64,000 nucleotides of DNA from JAVBQF01 sp031549195 (GTDB lineage Bacteria > Bacillota_I > Bacilli_A > RF39 > UBA660): the NCBI GenBank assembly GCA_031549195.1, contig JAVBQF010000006.1:1-64000 (forward strand), read 5' to 3'. The position numbers and the translations under genes were made by a program. The first letter of the stretch is position 1. Each line of letters starts with the position of its first letter. This document shows, piece after piece, positions 52,491 through 60,584 of the stretch. The notes beneath the pieces were generated by a model that saw only the letters and a program-made list of their open reading frames with translations, was not told the DNA's origin and searched no databases.

Positions 52491-54131
52491 GTGATACTTA
52501 GAAAACCATATGCTTTTTTAATTAAAAATTTTAAATTATTGCATTTATTTTTATCTTTATTTTTGGGATTTGTATTATATAAAACCTATAATTTATTAGG
52601 TTTCTTTTCTGAACTAATAAAAGGTATTAAAAACTATGGACCATTTGATAATTTAAGCTCTATTTATATTGGTGCACTTACATATATAGCAATTATTTTA
52701 GCAATGACATTTGCAATAATAGTAATATTGTTATTAAGAGTTAAAAAGAAACCCACACTTTATTATTATTCTTTAACAGCTGTATATGTTGTCGTAATAT
52801 TAGTTTTGCTTTATGCATCGTCAATTTTATCTAATATTCAATTTCAAACTTATGATACAAGAACACTTAAGTTGGCCCATGATATTATTTTAGCAGCACT
52901 TGCAACACAAATTTTCTTTTTAATAGTAGCAACACTTCGCGCAGTTGGCTTAAATTTAGGTAAGAAATTTAATTTTAAAAAAGACTTAGCAGAACTAGAT
53001 ATTGAAGCAAGCGACAATGAGGAATTTGAACTTAACTTAAATTTGGATACTGAAGAAGTAAAATCAAATCTTAGAAAAAGACTAAGAATGTTTAAATATA
53101 TATATAAAGAGAACAAGGCAGTATTTTTAAGTCTTATTGGTATTTTGGCTATTATATTAATTGTGTTTATTGCTAATATAATTATGAGCATTGAAAAGAT
53201 TTATAAAGAAGATCAGATGTTTAGAAGTAAGTCTTTTGAGATAACAGTACTTGATAGTTATGTAACTGATAAAGATTATAATGGAAAAGAGATTAGCAAT
53301 AAATATAGTTATGTTATTTTGAAAATAAAGTTTAAAAATGTTTCTAATATAACTCAAGATATTATTATAGATAACACAAGAGTTAGGGTAGAAAAATATA
53401 TCACATATAAATCAACTAAAGCAGAATATGATAATTTTATAGAGTTTGGAGTTCCTTATTATAGTCAAAGGCTTAAAGCAGAGGAAACAAGAGAGTTTAT
53501 ATTTGTATATGAGATAGAAAAGAAGTATGCTGAAAATAGTATGAAGTTTGAATATTTAGTGGATATAAACAGCTCTAATAGTGAAGTTAAATATGACTAT
53601 ACTAAAGTTGCAATAAAGCCAGATGATTTTTCTAAAAAGGAGACTAAAGCAACAGCATATTTAGGTGAAAAAGTAACATTTACTGATAGCCTATTATCAA
53701 ATGCATCTCTAACTATAAACAGTATTGAGCTTAAAGATAAATATCAATATACATATACTTCTTGCATAGAAAATAAGTGTAGTAATTATTCTAAATATAT
53801 AGAACCTTCTTTAAAGTCAGAGTATGACCTAACTATTATGAGAGTTAACTATAATTTAGATATGAGTAAAAATGTTGATAGGAGCTTTAATATAAGTAAA
53901 TTTATTGAAAAGTTTGGGACTGTTAGATATGTAATTAATGGTAAGGAATATTTAAATAGAATGGGTATGACTGATGTTACACCTATAATACTTCCTAATG
54001 ATACATATTTAGAAATAACAACAAGATTAAAACAAGCAGAGAAGGTCTATTTGGATATAACTATAAGAGATAAAGTATATACTTATATTATTAAGGATAC
54101 TACAAAGGTAGAAGAAAAAGCTGAGGAATAA
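52491..54131 (+). CDS. Polytopic membrane protein with C-terminal extracellular domain
   Basis: 546 residues. Helices at about 10-35, 60-85, 92-115, 128-150 and 215-240, then a soluble domain of about 300 residues. The domain starts FEITVLDSYVTDKDYNGKEI and YVILKIKFKNVSNITQDIII, which resembles DUF4352-like beta-sandwich modules. Cytoplasmic loop 155-210 is acidic. I cannot name the protein. GTG 52491 is chosen because GGGAGTGA lies just before it; GTG 52482 is within the ribosome site. Only a terminator separates it from the 51175 gene; they may be functionally linked. Confidence 0.65.
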   Translation: MILRKPYAFLIKNFKLLHLFLSLFLGFVLYKTYNLLGFFSELIKGIKNYGPFDNLSSIYIGALTYIAIILAMTFAIIVILLLRVKKKPTLYYYSLTAVYVVVILVLLYASSILSNIQFQTYDTRTLKLAHDIILAALATQIFFLIVATLRAVGLNLGKKFNFKKDLAELDIEASDNEEFELNLNLDTEEVKSNLRKRLRMFKYIYKENKAVFLSLIGILAIILIVFIANIIMSIEKIYKEDQMFRSKSFEITVLDSYVTDKDYNGKEISNKYSYVILKIKFKNVSNITQDIIIDNTRVRVEKYITYKSTKAEYDNFIEFGVPYYSQRLKAEETREFIFVYEIEKKYAENSMKFEYLVDINSSNSEVKYDYTKVAIKPDDFSKKETKATAYLGEKVTFTDSLLSNASLTINSIELKDKYQYTYTSCIENKCSNYSKYIEPSLKSEYDLTIMRVNYNLDMSKNVDRSFNISKFIEKFGTVRYVINGKEYLNRMGMTDVTPIILPNDTYLEITTRLKQAEKVYLDITIRDKVYTYIIKDTTKVEEKAEE

Positions 54132-54144
54132 TCTTCAGTTTTTG
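54119..54144 (+). terminator. Terminator overlapping the stop of the 52491 gene
   Basis: CTGAGGA (54121-54127) pairs with TCTTCAG (54132-54138) with one G-T pair. The TAA stop lies in the loop and a T tract follows. Confidence 0.65.
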
Positions 54145-54176
54145 TTCTATCAGGCAGATTTTTACATATATTTTAA

Positions 54177-54205
54177 TTGACTTTAAATTTTATTTAAGTT
54201 AAAAT
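54177..54205 (+). promoter_or_regulatory. Promoter of tRNA-Cys
   Basis: TTGACT (54177-54182), 17-base spacer, TAAAAT (54200-54205), ending 18 bases before the tRNA. Confidence 0.7.
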
Positions 54206-54223
54206 TAGAATGTACTTTAATTT

Positions 54224-54297
54224 GGGTCCATAGCCAAGTGGTAAGGCGTGGGACTGCAACTCCCTGATCGTTGGTTCAAATCCGACTGGGCCCTCCA
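54224..54297 (+). tRNA. tRNA-Cys (anticodon GCA)
   Basis: 74 bases with encoded CCA. Acceptor GGGTCCA pairs with TGGGCCC (one T-G), anticodon arm TGGGA/TCCCT encloses CTGCAAC with anticodon GCA, T loop GGTTCAAATCC, and discriminator T, which is a cysteine tRNA identity feature. Confidence 0.97.
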
Positions 54298-54360
54298 ATT
54301 AGAAGATTAAGAAGATTCCAAACTTTGGGGGTCTTCTTTTATTTTAAAATAATGTATAAT
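54298..54360 (+). repeat. Intergenic repeat, copy 1 (terminator plus promoter half)
   Basis: Starts at the tRNA-Cys 3' end. TTAGAAGATTAAGAA, then ACTTTGGGGGTCTTCTTTT (a hairpin that also terminates the tRNA transcript), then ATAATGTATAAT as a promoter for the acetyltransferase. The same arrangement occurs at 54986-55046. Confidence 0.7.
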
Positions 54361-54383
54361 TAAATTAAAAGGGAGAGATAATA

Positions 54384-54932
54384 ATGACATTAGAAACAGA
54401 AAGACTAATTTTGAGAGAATGGGAAGAAAAAGATATCAATGATTTAATTGAAGGATTAAATAATATTGAAGTATCTAAATGGTTAGCGTTTGTTCCTTAT
54501 CCTTACACAGAAAAAGATGCTAAAAGTTGGATTGATTATTGTTTAGAAAATTCTAAAAAAGAAAACAAAACTGCATATGAATTTGCTATTGTGTTGAAGG
54601 TAGAAAATAAAGTGATTGGTGGAACTAGCTTAGATAAAGTTAATAAGTCACAAGGAACTGCTGGTGGAGGTATTTGGATAAATGCAAAATATCATGGAAA
54701 AGGATAAGGTAGTGAAGCGTTTGGAAAAAGAATAGAATTTGCTTTTGATAAATTAAATTTAAGAAGGATAGATAATGGTTTCTTTGTTGGAAATGAATCA
54801 TCATTTAAAATGCAAGAAAGATTTGGTTATAAAATTGAAGATTTAAAGAGGCAAGCATATATTTGTCGAGCAGATGGTAAAATAAAAGATGAACAGTTAA
54901 CAGGTTTGTTAAAAGAAGAGTGGAAAAGATAA
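54384..54932 (+). pseudogene. RimJ/RimL-like GNAT acetyltransferase interrupted by a nonsense codon
   Basis: The frame reads LETERLILREWEEKDINDLIEGL, VSKWLAFVPYPYTEKDA and GGIWINAKYHGKG, then hits TAA at 54705-54707. The same frame continues without shift as GSEAFGKRIEFAFDKLNLRR and FFVGNESSFKMQERFGY to TAA 54930. Family members have KGYGSEA at this spot, so a Tyr codon (TAT or TAC) has changed to TAA. The first 107 residues alone lack the acetyl-CoA loop and cannot work. It lies between two copies of an intergenic repeat next to tRNA-Cys. Confidence 0.85.
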
Positions 54933-54935
54933 ATT

Positions 54936-55046
54936 AAAGAAAGGTAAAAAAATAAAAGTTTGGAAGCCCTTTATATTTTCTCTAGTTAGAAGATTAAGAA
55001 TGGCCCAACTTTGGGGGTCTTCTTTTATTTAAAAATAATGTATAAT
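54936..55046 (+). repeat. Intergenic repeat, copy 2 (complete)
   Basis: Left half AAAGAAAGGTA(n)AAAAGTTTGGAAG (54936-54966) matches 55647-55677. The right half from TTAGAAGATTAAGAA through ACTTTGGGGGTCTTCTTTT to ATAATGTATAAT (54986-55046) matches 54299-54360. The unit separates the broken acetyltransferase from the HAD gene and supplies terminator and -10 box. Confidence 0.7.
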
Positions 55047-55068
55047 CTATTTTAGAAGGTGATAAAAA

Positions 55069-55647
55069 ATGATAAAAGCAATAATTTTTGATTATTTTAA
55101 AACGATAACACTTGAATCAGAATTAGGAGTTTTACGACAATATGACCCCTCACGAATATATGAAAAAGAAATAAAGGCGCTTATTGAACAATATGATAAA
55201 GGTAAAAGTATAAATTGGCTTTGTGAAGAAATAAGTAAAATTAATGGAACTCCAGCTAATGAATTAGTAAGAGCTTATAATAATCAGCCAGAACTTAAAT
55301 TAAACATTGAACTGATAGACTTTATACTAAATGAGTTAAAAGGTAAATATAAAATTGGATTACTTTCAAATATTGGCGCCGAACCTAAACAACTAGCTAA
55401 TGTTAATAATCATTTATTTTTTGATGACAAAGTATTATCATTTGAAGTTGGGATAATTAAGCCTGATCCTGCTATTTATCTACTTGCAGCAAAACGACTA
55501 GATGTTATGCCGGAAGAATGTATTTTTGTTGACGATATAGCTATAAATGTAAATGCAGCAGAATCTACAGGCATGAAAGGTATTATGTTTAAAAACTATA
55601 ATGAATTTTTAGTAGACTTAAATGAGATATTAAAAAGCAATAAATAA
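55069..55647 (+). CDS. HAD-superfamily hydrolase (HAD-IA, haloacid-dehalogenase-like)
   Basis: 192 residues. Motif I is FDYFKTI: the nucleophile Asp is present but the second Asp of DxDxT is Phe, as in dehalogenase-type (DxYGT) and not phosphatase-type members. Motif II LLSNIG, motif III Lys in GIIKPDP and motif IV FVDD are intact. The small alpha-helical cap lies between motifs I and II. Substrate unknown; small-molecule detoxification is plausible. AAGGTGAT precedes the ATG, and promoter and terminator come from the flanking repeats. Confidence 0.85.
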   Translation: MIKAIIFDYFKTITLESELGVLRQYDPSRIYEKEIKALIEQYDKGKSINWLCEEISKINGTPANELVRAYNNQPELKLNIELIDFILNELKGKYKIGLLSNIGAEPKQLANVNNHLFFDDKVLSFEVGIIKPDPAIYLLAAKRLDVMPEECIFVDDIAINVNAAESTGMKGIMFKNYNEFLVDLNEILKSNK

Positions 55648-55706
55648 AAGAAAGGTACTAAAAAGAAAAGTTTGGAAGACCATTTGCATTCCCTCCATAA
55701 GTAGAA
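55647..55706 (+). repeat. Intergenic repeat, copy 3 (left half only)
   Basis: AAAGAAAGGTACTAAAAA then AAAAGTTTGGAAGACC and CCCTCCATAAG. It matches the left half of copy 2; its CCCTCCA also equals the last seven bases of tRNA-Cys. Confidence 0.6.
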
Positions 55707-55735
55707 TCTGAACTTTTATGTTCATTTATATAAAT

Positions 55736-55793
55736 AACCACTGTAAATAGAGCGATTACAGTGGTTTTTTCTTTTCTAAAAATAGTATATAAT
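55736..55793 (+). terminator. Terminator followed by the VOC gene promoter
   Basis: AACCACTGTAA (55736-55746), loop, TTACAGTGGTT (55756-55766) and a T run. TATAAT at 55788-55793 then serves the VOC gene. Confidence 0.85.
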
Positions 55794-55816
55794 TAAAGTG
55801 GTAGGAGGTAATATCG

Positions 55817-56206
55817 ATGAAATTAAGTTCAGTTGTAATAGACTCAGACAACGCAAAAGAATTATCCGAATTTTATGAAAAGATATTAGGTTGGGAGAGA
55901 AAAGTATATAATCATGGTGATAATGGTGATTGGATTGTACTTAGAAACAAAGAAGAAAGTACTACTCGCTTAGTTTTTCAAGAAGTAGTCAATTTTGCTA
56001 AACCGATATGGCCTGAAGAGGAAAGCCAGCAACAACAAATGATACATTTAGATTTTTATTCTGATAATGTCGAAAAAGATATAGAACATGCTATTAATTG
56101 TGGCGCAGTTCTAGCAAATTATCAATCTGGTGATTGGAAAGTTTTGATTGATCCTGCTGGACATCCTTTTTGTATTGTACCAACAAGACAAAATAGGGTA
56201 AATTAG
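55817..56206 (+). CDS. VOC (glyoxalase/bleomycin-resistance fold) protein
   Basis: 129 residues with two beta-alpha-beta-beta-beta units: SSVVIDSDNAKELSEFYEKILGW at the start and MIHLDFYSDNVEKDIEHAINCGA in the second unit, ending with IDPAGHPFCIVP, the signature of the VOC superfamily. Metal ligands appear partly replaced (HLDF His present). These are stand-alone small enzymes or binding proteins, often for antibiotics or toxic aldehydes. AGGAGGT precedes the ATG. It is the last of the small accessory genes after tRNA-Cys. Confidence 0.85.
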   Translation: MKLSSVVIDSDNAKELSEFYEKILGWERKVYNHGDNGDWIVLRNKEESTTRLVFQEVVNFAKPIWPEEESQQQQMIHLDFYSDNVEKDIEHAINCGAVLANYQSGDWKVLIDPAGHPFCIVPTRQNRVN

Positions 56207-56344
56207 AGATAAAAAGCATAAATAAAAATGCAAAATGGAAGCTGTAAATCTCACTCAAATCACTCCATTTGAAATAAGGGAAATCTACATGTAGGTTTCT
56301 TTTCTTACTGAAAACGTATCGAATATAATAAATGCAGCAAAAAA

Positions 56345-56386
56345 AAAGATGATTTTGAGTTGTAATACTCTTAATCATCTTTATTA
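56345..56386. terminator. Bidirectional terminator
   Basis: AAAGATGATT (56345-56354) pairs with AATCATCTTT (56373-56382), with an inner AGT/ACT pair and A or T tracts on both sides. It closes the VOC gene and the zinc-ribbon gene. The 138 bases before it hold no supported gene. Confidence 0.8.
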
Positions 56387-57784
56387 TTGTATAGAAAGTA
56401 ATTTATTATTTACTCTTGTTTGAACTTCAACATAATATTTAAACTCAGCATCATTCAAATCACTATCTTCCCATTTAACAAACTCATCTGAATATGTATT
56501 GTAATTTTTAAGCATATTCGCATAGTCAGTAATTAAAGTTAAATCACTTCCGTCTGAATTAGAATATTTTTTCATAAATTCTACATAATCATTCATAAAC
56601 TTTTCGTAGCTATCCATTGCTTTTTTAAAATCTGTTCTTAAACCGTTTTTATCAGTATTATCAGTACTATTCGTTGGATCTGAAGATTTTAAGGATACTT
56701 CCATTACATTACCACCAAGGTACATTAAATGAAGCTCATACCCATCACTATTTTTAGCTCTATAAGATTTTTTACTTTTACTATGGTCAATTGTATATCC
56801 TTTATTTTCACATTCTACAACATACTCATTATATTCATCTAGTGTTGTATTTCCAATATGAACAATGAAACTTTCATTATTGTCCCATGATATATTTCCC
56901 ATATTAGATTTTGTTGCAGGTAATTTACTTCCTAATCCGTTAGCTGGCCATGAAAACTCTTCTAATGTTTCAGGTTTTTTTAATGTAATACTCATATATT
57001 CACCTTGTTCCAAATAACTAATTCTAATTGAATAGCCATCTATATTAAAAGCACCATATACTGTATCCCAATCTTCATATTCTAAATCAATAGTGTATCC
57101 CTTTTCTGTTACTTGATTATTTACATAATTTTTATAATCTTTTTCGGTGATATTAGTTATATCAAGAATTAATAAATCTTTTCTATTAGTACCTAGCTTA
57201 CCAAAAAGTTTTTTTGGCTCAGGTAAATATTCTTTTAATTCAATGTCATTAATATCAATATCAATAGATTTTTCTTCTTTATATGAAGAATCCCCACCAG
57301 TATTAAGAATAGGTACAATTAGAACAAAAGCAAGAATAGTTAAAATAATTTTCAAACCTTTCAATGGTTCTTTAATTATTTCCATCCCCATTAACCAAGC
57401 ACCAATAAATAATCCAGCTTGCACTAAGGTTAAAGCTTTTACTAGAAAACCTGTCCCAACAAAGAATAATAAAACTGCAATTCCAAAAAATATTAATAAA
57501 ACTTTACTAAATTTACTTTTCTTAAATTTTTCTTTTGCATTAACTTTATCTAGAACTTCCTTTTCCCTTAAGTCCTGTTCAAGTTTATTGTTTCTTTCTT
57601 TTATATCTTGTTCATGATTGTCTTTTCGGGCTTTTAGTTTTGCTTCTTCAATTCTTTTAACTTTGGTAGCTTCATCGTCAATTAAGACTTCTGATCCACA
57701 AAAATTGCAATGGATTTTATCTAAATCTTTATTAACTTCTAATGATGCACCGCAATTTTCACATTTCATTTTAATTAAATTCAA
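56384..57784 (-). CDS. Zinc-ribbon membrane protein with DUF6591-like C-terminal region
   Basis: 466 residues. A zinc ribbon at the N-terminus (CENCGASL and CNFCGSEV), a charged coiled-coil (EEAKLKARKDNHEQDIKERNN region, to about 90), three hydrophobic segments (about 95-160), then repeated extracellular domains of about 75 residues with (E)KGYTIDLEYEDW and (N)KGYTIDHSKSKKS cores. This matches DUF6591-type proteins of Clostridia, function unknown. AAGGAG lies eight bases before TTG 57784, better placed than GTG 57793 or ATG 57760, so I start there with reserve. Confidence 0.75.
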   Translation of the reverse strand: MNLIKMKCENCGASLEVNKDLDKIHCNFCGSEVLIDDEATKVKRIEEAKLKARKDNHEQDIKERNNKLEQDLREKEVLDKVNAKEKFKKSKFSKVLLIFFGIAVLLFFVGTGFLVKALTLVQAGLFIGAWLMGMEIIKEPLKGLKIILTILAFVLIVPILNTGGDSSYKEEKSIDIDINDIELKEYLPEPKKLFGKLGTNRKDLLILDITNITEKDYKNYVNNQVTEKGYTIDLEYEDWDTVYGAFNIDGYSIRISYLEQGEYMSITLKKPETLEEFSWPANGLGSKLPATKSNMGNISWDNNESFIVHIGNTTLDEYNEYVVECENKGYTIDHSKSKKSYRAKNSDGYELHLMYLGGNVMEVSLKSSDPTNSTDNTDKNGLRTDFKKAMDSYEKFMNDYVEFMKKYSNSDGSDLTLITDYANMLKNYNTYSDEFVKWEDSDLNDAEFKYYVEVQTRVNNKLLSIQ

Positions 57785-58015
57785 ATCTCTCACTCCTTAT
57801 AAAACCATTATACAATCTAATATGTAATTTGTTAATACTTTCAATTGCATTAGTTTCATTATTTAAAATACAAAATAAAAATATACTCACAAAAAACATA
57901 AATACATAGCCGGGTAAAATGTTAGTTTATTAATATTAACTATAATCAAATTTATTTTAATTGTAGTATATACTTCACAATAAAAATGTTACAATTATAT
58001 CATGAGGTATTTAGT

Positions 58016-58825
58016 ATGGGTAAAATGGAATTAGAAGTAAAGATATTAAATGTTGATGAAACACAATTTATAAAAAAATTAGAGACATTGGGTGCTACTT
58101 TTAAAGAAAAGAGTAAACAGTGTTTATATACCTATGATTTGCCAACTATATATGGAAAATATATTGATATTTTAACTCAGCTAAATGATAGGGGAAGCGA
58201 TATTAAATATGAAACAGCTATTTCTAAACTAAAATTATTATTTTTTGAGATAGATAATTTACTTTCAAACGATGATAGAAAAGAATTAAAAAAAATAATA
58301 AATAATGAAAGGCTATCATCACTATTAGAAAAGGATAATTTATTGGAGTTATTAAATGATACCAACTTAATAAATGTTATTAACAAATTTCATAATAATT
58401 CAAAAAAATGGATCAGATTAAGAGAGACAAATGATAAAACAACAATTGCAGTAAAACATATTCTAGCTGATAATAATACAGCCCTACAGCAGATGTTAGA
58501 AACAGAGATAGAAATTCCAAGTATAAAAGATGGAAATGAATTGCTTGAGGCATTAGGATTTTGTCATAAGAGTTATCAAGAAAAAAGAAGAATTACATAT
58601 GAATATGAAGGACATGAAATAGATATTGATTCCTGGCCTGGTATTCCTACTTATTTCGAAATAGAAGGAAATAATGAAGAAGATCTAAATGAAGTATTAA
58701 AAAAACTTGGTTATGATATAAAAGATGCAGTTTCATGTACAGCAGATGATATTTATATTATGAATGGAAAAACAATGTTTGACAAAAGAGAATTAAAGTT
58801 TAATGATAGTAAAGATAATCTATAA
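58016..58825 (+). CDS. CYTH-domain protein (class IV adenylate cyclase/thiamine triphosphatase fold)
   Basis: 269 residues. The signature ExExK is MELEVKIL at residues 4-11. Later Arg/Lys/Glu strands of the tunnel follow: WIRLRETNDKTTIAVKH, EIEIPSIKDG, YQEKRRITYEYEGHEIDID and YFEIEGNNEEDL. CYTH enzymes act on triphosphates with metal ions. Residues about 60-125 are an extra helical insertion not seen in the smallest family members. ATG 58016 follows GAGG; the frame opens at 57986. Substrate unknown. Confidence 0.87.
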   Translation: MGKMELEVKILNVDETQFIKKLETLGATFKEKSKQCLYTYDLPTIYGKYIDILTQLNDRGSDIKYETAISKLKLLFFEIDNLLSNDDRKELKKIINNERLSSLLEKDNLLELLNDTNLINVINKFHNNSKKWIRLRETNDKTTIAVKHILADNNTALQQMLETEIEIPSIKDGNELLEALGFCHKSYQEKRRITYEYEGHEIDIDSWPGIPTYFEIEGNNEEDLNEVLKKLGYDIKDAVSCTADDIYIMNGKTMFDKRELKFNDSKDNL

Positions 58826-58936
58826 TCATTTTATTTTTGAGCTGTGGAGATACTAATAATAGCCAATAAAATAATTTCTATATATTATGTTCACTCTTAT
58901 TCATGCAAGACATATAACTATTATGGAGGGAACCTA

Positions 58937-59836
58937 ATGTTAAATAATAATGATTATATTAAAATGTCTTTAGAATTGCATCTTTTCTTTGCGCGTATTA
59001 TGAAAGAGCATAGCTTTTTTTTAGCTGCAAGCTTTACTGAAAAGGATGCTGAGTATAAGAAAGTAGCCAATGATTTTCAAGCATCATTCAGTCAAGTATT
59101 AGATAATGCTATCGAGCTATCTAATGGTAATATTAGTGAGGAACTATTACGCTCAAATGAAATTGTAACAGAAAACACCTTGAAATCAGAAAAACAAAGT
59201 AGTAATCTAACAAGTATTATGATAGATGAGGCTCTTACAATAAAAGAGATGAATCTAAGGAGTGGCAATGTTATTGAAAATCCTCAATTGTTAATGAATA
59301 TTAGTAACTTAAATAATAGGAGTTTACCATTAATAAAAAACCTAATTCATTTCAAAAATGACATATTAACTAATGTCCTAAATTGCAATATGTTTACTAC
59401 TAACTATCCTTTATTAATAAAACATATACTTAGCGAAGCGCAAATGTATCATGATTTACTCTTAAAAATTGAGAATAGAGAATTAGTAACAGATGAATAT
59501 CTATATAATCAAGAGTTGTTTTGGAATAATATTATGAAGGAGCATGCTGAATTTATCAGAGGACTACTTGATCCAACAGAAAAGGATTTATTATTAATAG
59601 CAGACAAGTATGCTTATGAGTATGAAAAAATATTAAATGATTATAGAAATAACTCTTTAGAATTAACGATGAAGAGTCTAGAAGAGACAATCAGTTTCAA
59701 AGAATTCAAAGAAGCAGGAGAAAATGGAATATTAAATTGTAAAATTAAAAGTATTATAGTACCCTTACTTGCTGATCATGTGTTAAGAGAAGCGAACCAT
59801 TTTATTAGGTTGCTGAGGAGTTATAGAAGAATTTAA
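58937..59836 (+). CDS. DUF2935-type metal-binding protein
   Basis: 299 residues, all-helical, made of two similar halves: ELHLFFARIMKEHSFFLAASFTEKD at the start and ELFWNNIMKEHAEFIRGLLDPTEKD in the middle. Each has the pattern xxFWxxIMxEH..F....L and paired His/Glu residues that look like metal ligands, followed by HVLREANHFIRLLR. The family occurs in Clostridia and Bacilli, sometimes near sporulation genes; role unknown. GGAGGG precedes ATG 58937. The open frame starts 93 bases upstream without a ribosome site. Confidence 0.85.
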   Translation: MLNNNDYIKMSLELHLFFARIMKEHSFFLAASFTEKDAEYKKVANDFQASFSQVLDNAIELSNGNISEELLRSNEIVTENTLKSEKQSSNLTSIMIDEALTIKEMNLRSGNVIENPQLLMNISNLNNRSLPLIKNLIHFKNDILTNVLNCNMFTTNYPLLIKHILSEAQMYHDLLLKIENRELVTDEYLYNQELFWNNIMKEHAEFIRGLLDPTEKDLLLIADKYAYEYEKILNDYRNNSLELTMKSLEETISFKEFKEAGENGILNCKIKSIIVPLLADHVLREANHFIRLLRSYRRI

Positions 59837-59908
59837 TAATTATGTTATTTATGATAGAACTTGAAAAGAGTTCTTTTTTAGTATAATATTAATTACAAAG
59901 GAGATTGA

Positions 59909-60565
59909 ATGAATAAGAAAAATAATGTGTTAAAAATTTTTGCTTTCTCAATTATTTCTATATTAATATGTACATTTACTTGTACCATTGGAATAATAAG
60001 CAATTATAAATGGACAGCCTTAATAGTGGGTATTATTCTCACAATTGCATCAATTCCTATACATTTTATGGCAAAGAAAAATGATAATTTGTATCTTTTA
60101 AGTTATTTTATAAATATGTTAGGAACGGGATTATCAATATCTTTTTATTATAAGGTTAAAGATATTCCGTTTAAAATAAATCAAGTATTAACATCAATAT
60201 TGATAAGTGTAATTCTATTATTTATAGTTTTATATATATTAAAAAAATTCAATACAAAATTTATGTATAAAACAATATTAACCATTGTAATTATTATTAC
60301 AATTATAGTTACAATATTTTGGATAAGTAATGAAAAAGTTACTTTTTATAGTATCTTGACTTTTTTATTAATACTATCAGTATTTTATATAATATTATTT
60401 TATAAGGCTATAAATGAGAAAGGAAATATTTATAAGGATATATCAAAGTATAGTTATGGAATATATTTTGTTATTACAATGATAGTAATTGCTATTTTAA
60501 CCGAAGGCGATATAGATTTTGACTTTGGATATAGTAATGATAAAAATAAAAAGAAAAGCTCTTAG
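59909..60565 (+). CDS. Multi-pass membrane protein of unknown function
   Basis: 218 residues with about seven membrane helices spaced by short charged loops (IFAFSIISILICTFTCTIGII through YGIYFVITMIVIAILTEG), ending in an acidic and basic tail (DIDFDFGYSNDKNKKKSS). No motif recognised. AAGGAG precedes ATG 59909. It is convergent with asnA and shares its terminator. Confidence 0.7.
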   Translation: MNKKNNVLKIFAFSIISILICTFTCTIGIISNYKWTALIVGIILTIASIPIHFMAKKNDNLYLLSYFINMLGTGLSISFYYKVKDIPFKINQVLTSILISVILLFIVLYILKKFNTKFMYKTILTIVIIITIIVTIFWISNEKVTFYSILTFLLILSVFYIILFYKAINEKGNIYKDISKYSYGIYFVITMIVIAILTEGDIDFDFGYSNDKNKKKSS

Positions 60566-60581
60566 TAAATTAAGAGCTTTT
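60554..60581. terminator. Bidirectional terminator between the membrane protein gene and asnA
   Basis: AAAAGCTCTTA (60554-60564), 6-base loop, TAAGAGCTTTT (60571-60581), 11 bp perfect. Confidence 0.9.
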
Positions 60582-60584
60582 AAA

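Noticed and set aside
55631..55699. Minus-strand small frame starting MEGMQMVFQ across repeat copy 3
   Set aside because: It follows the repeat, has no convincing ribosome site and overlaps the end of the HAD gene; more likely a by-product of the repeat.
56235..56294. A 19-residue ATG frame (MEAVNLTQITPFEIREIYM) after the VOC gene
   Set aside because: No ribosome site and no promoter. The stretch may be part of a dispersed intergenic repeat, but I see no second copy in this window.
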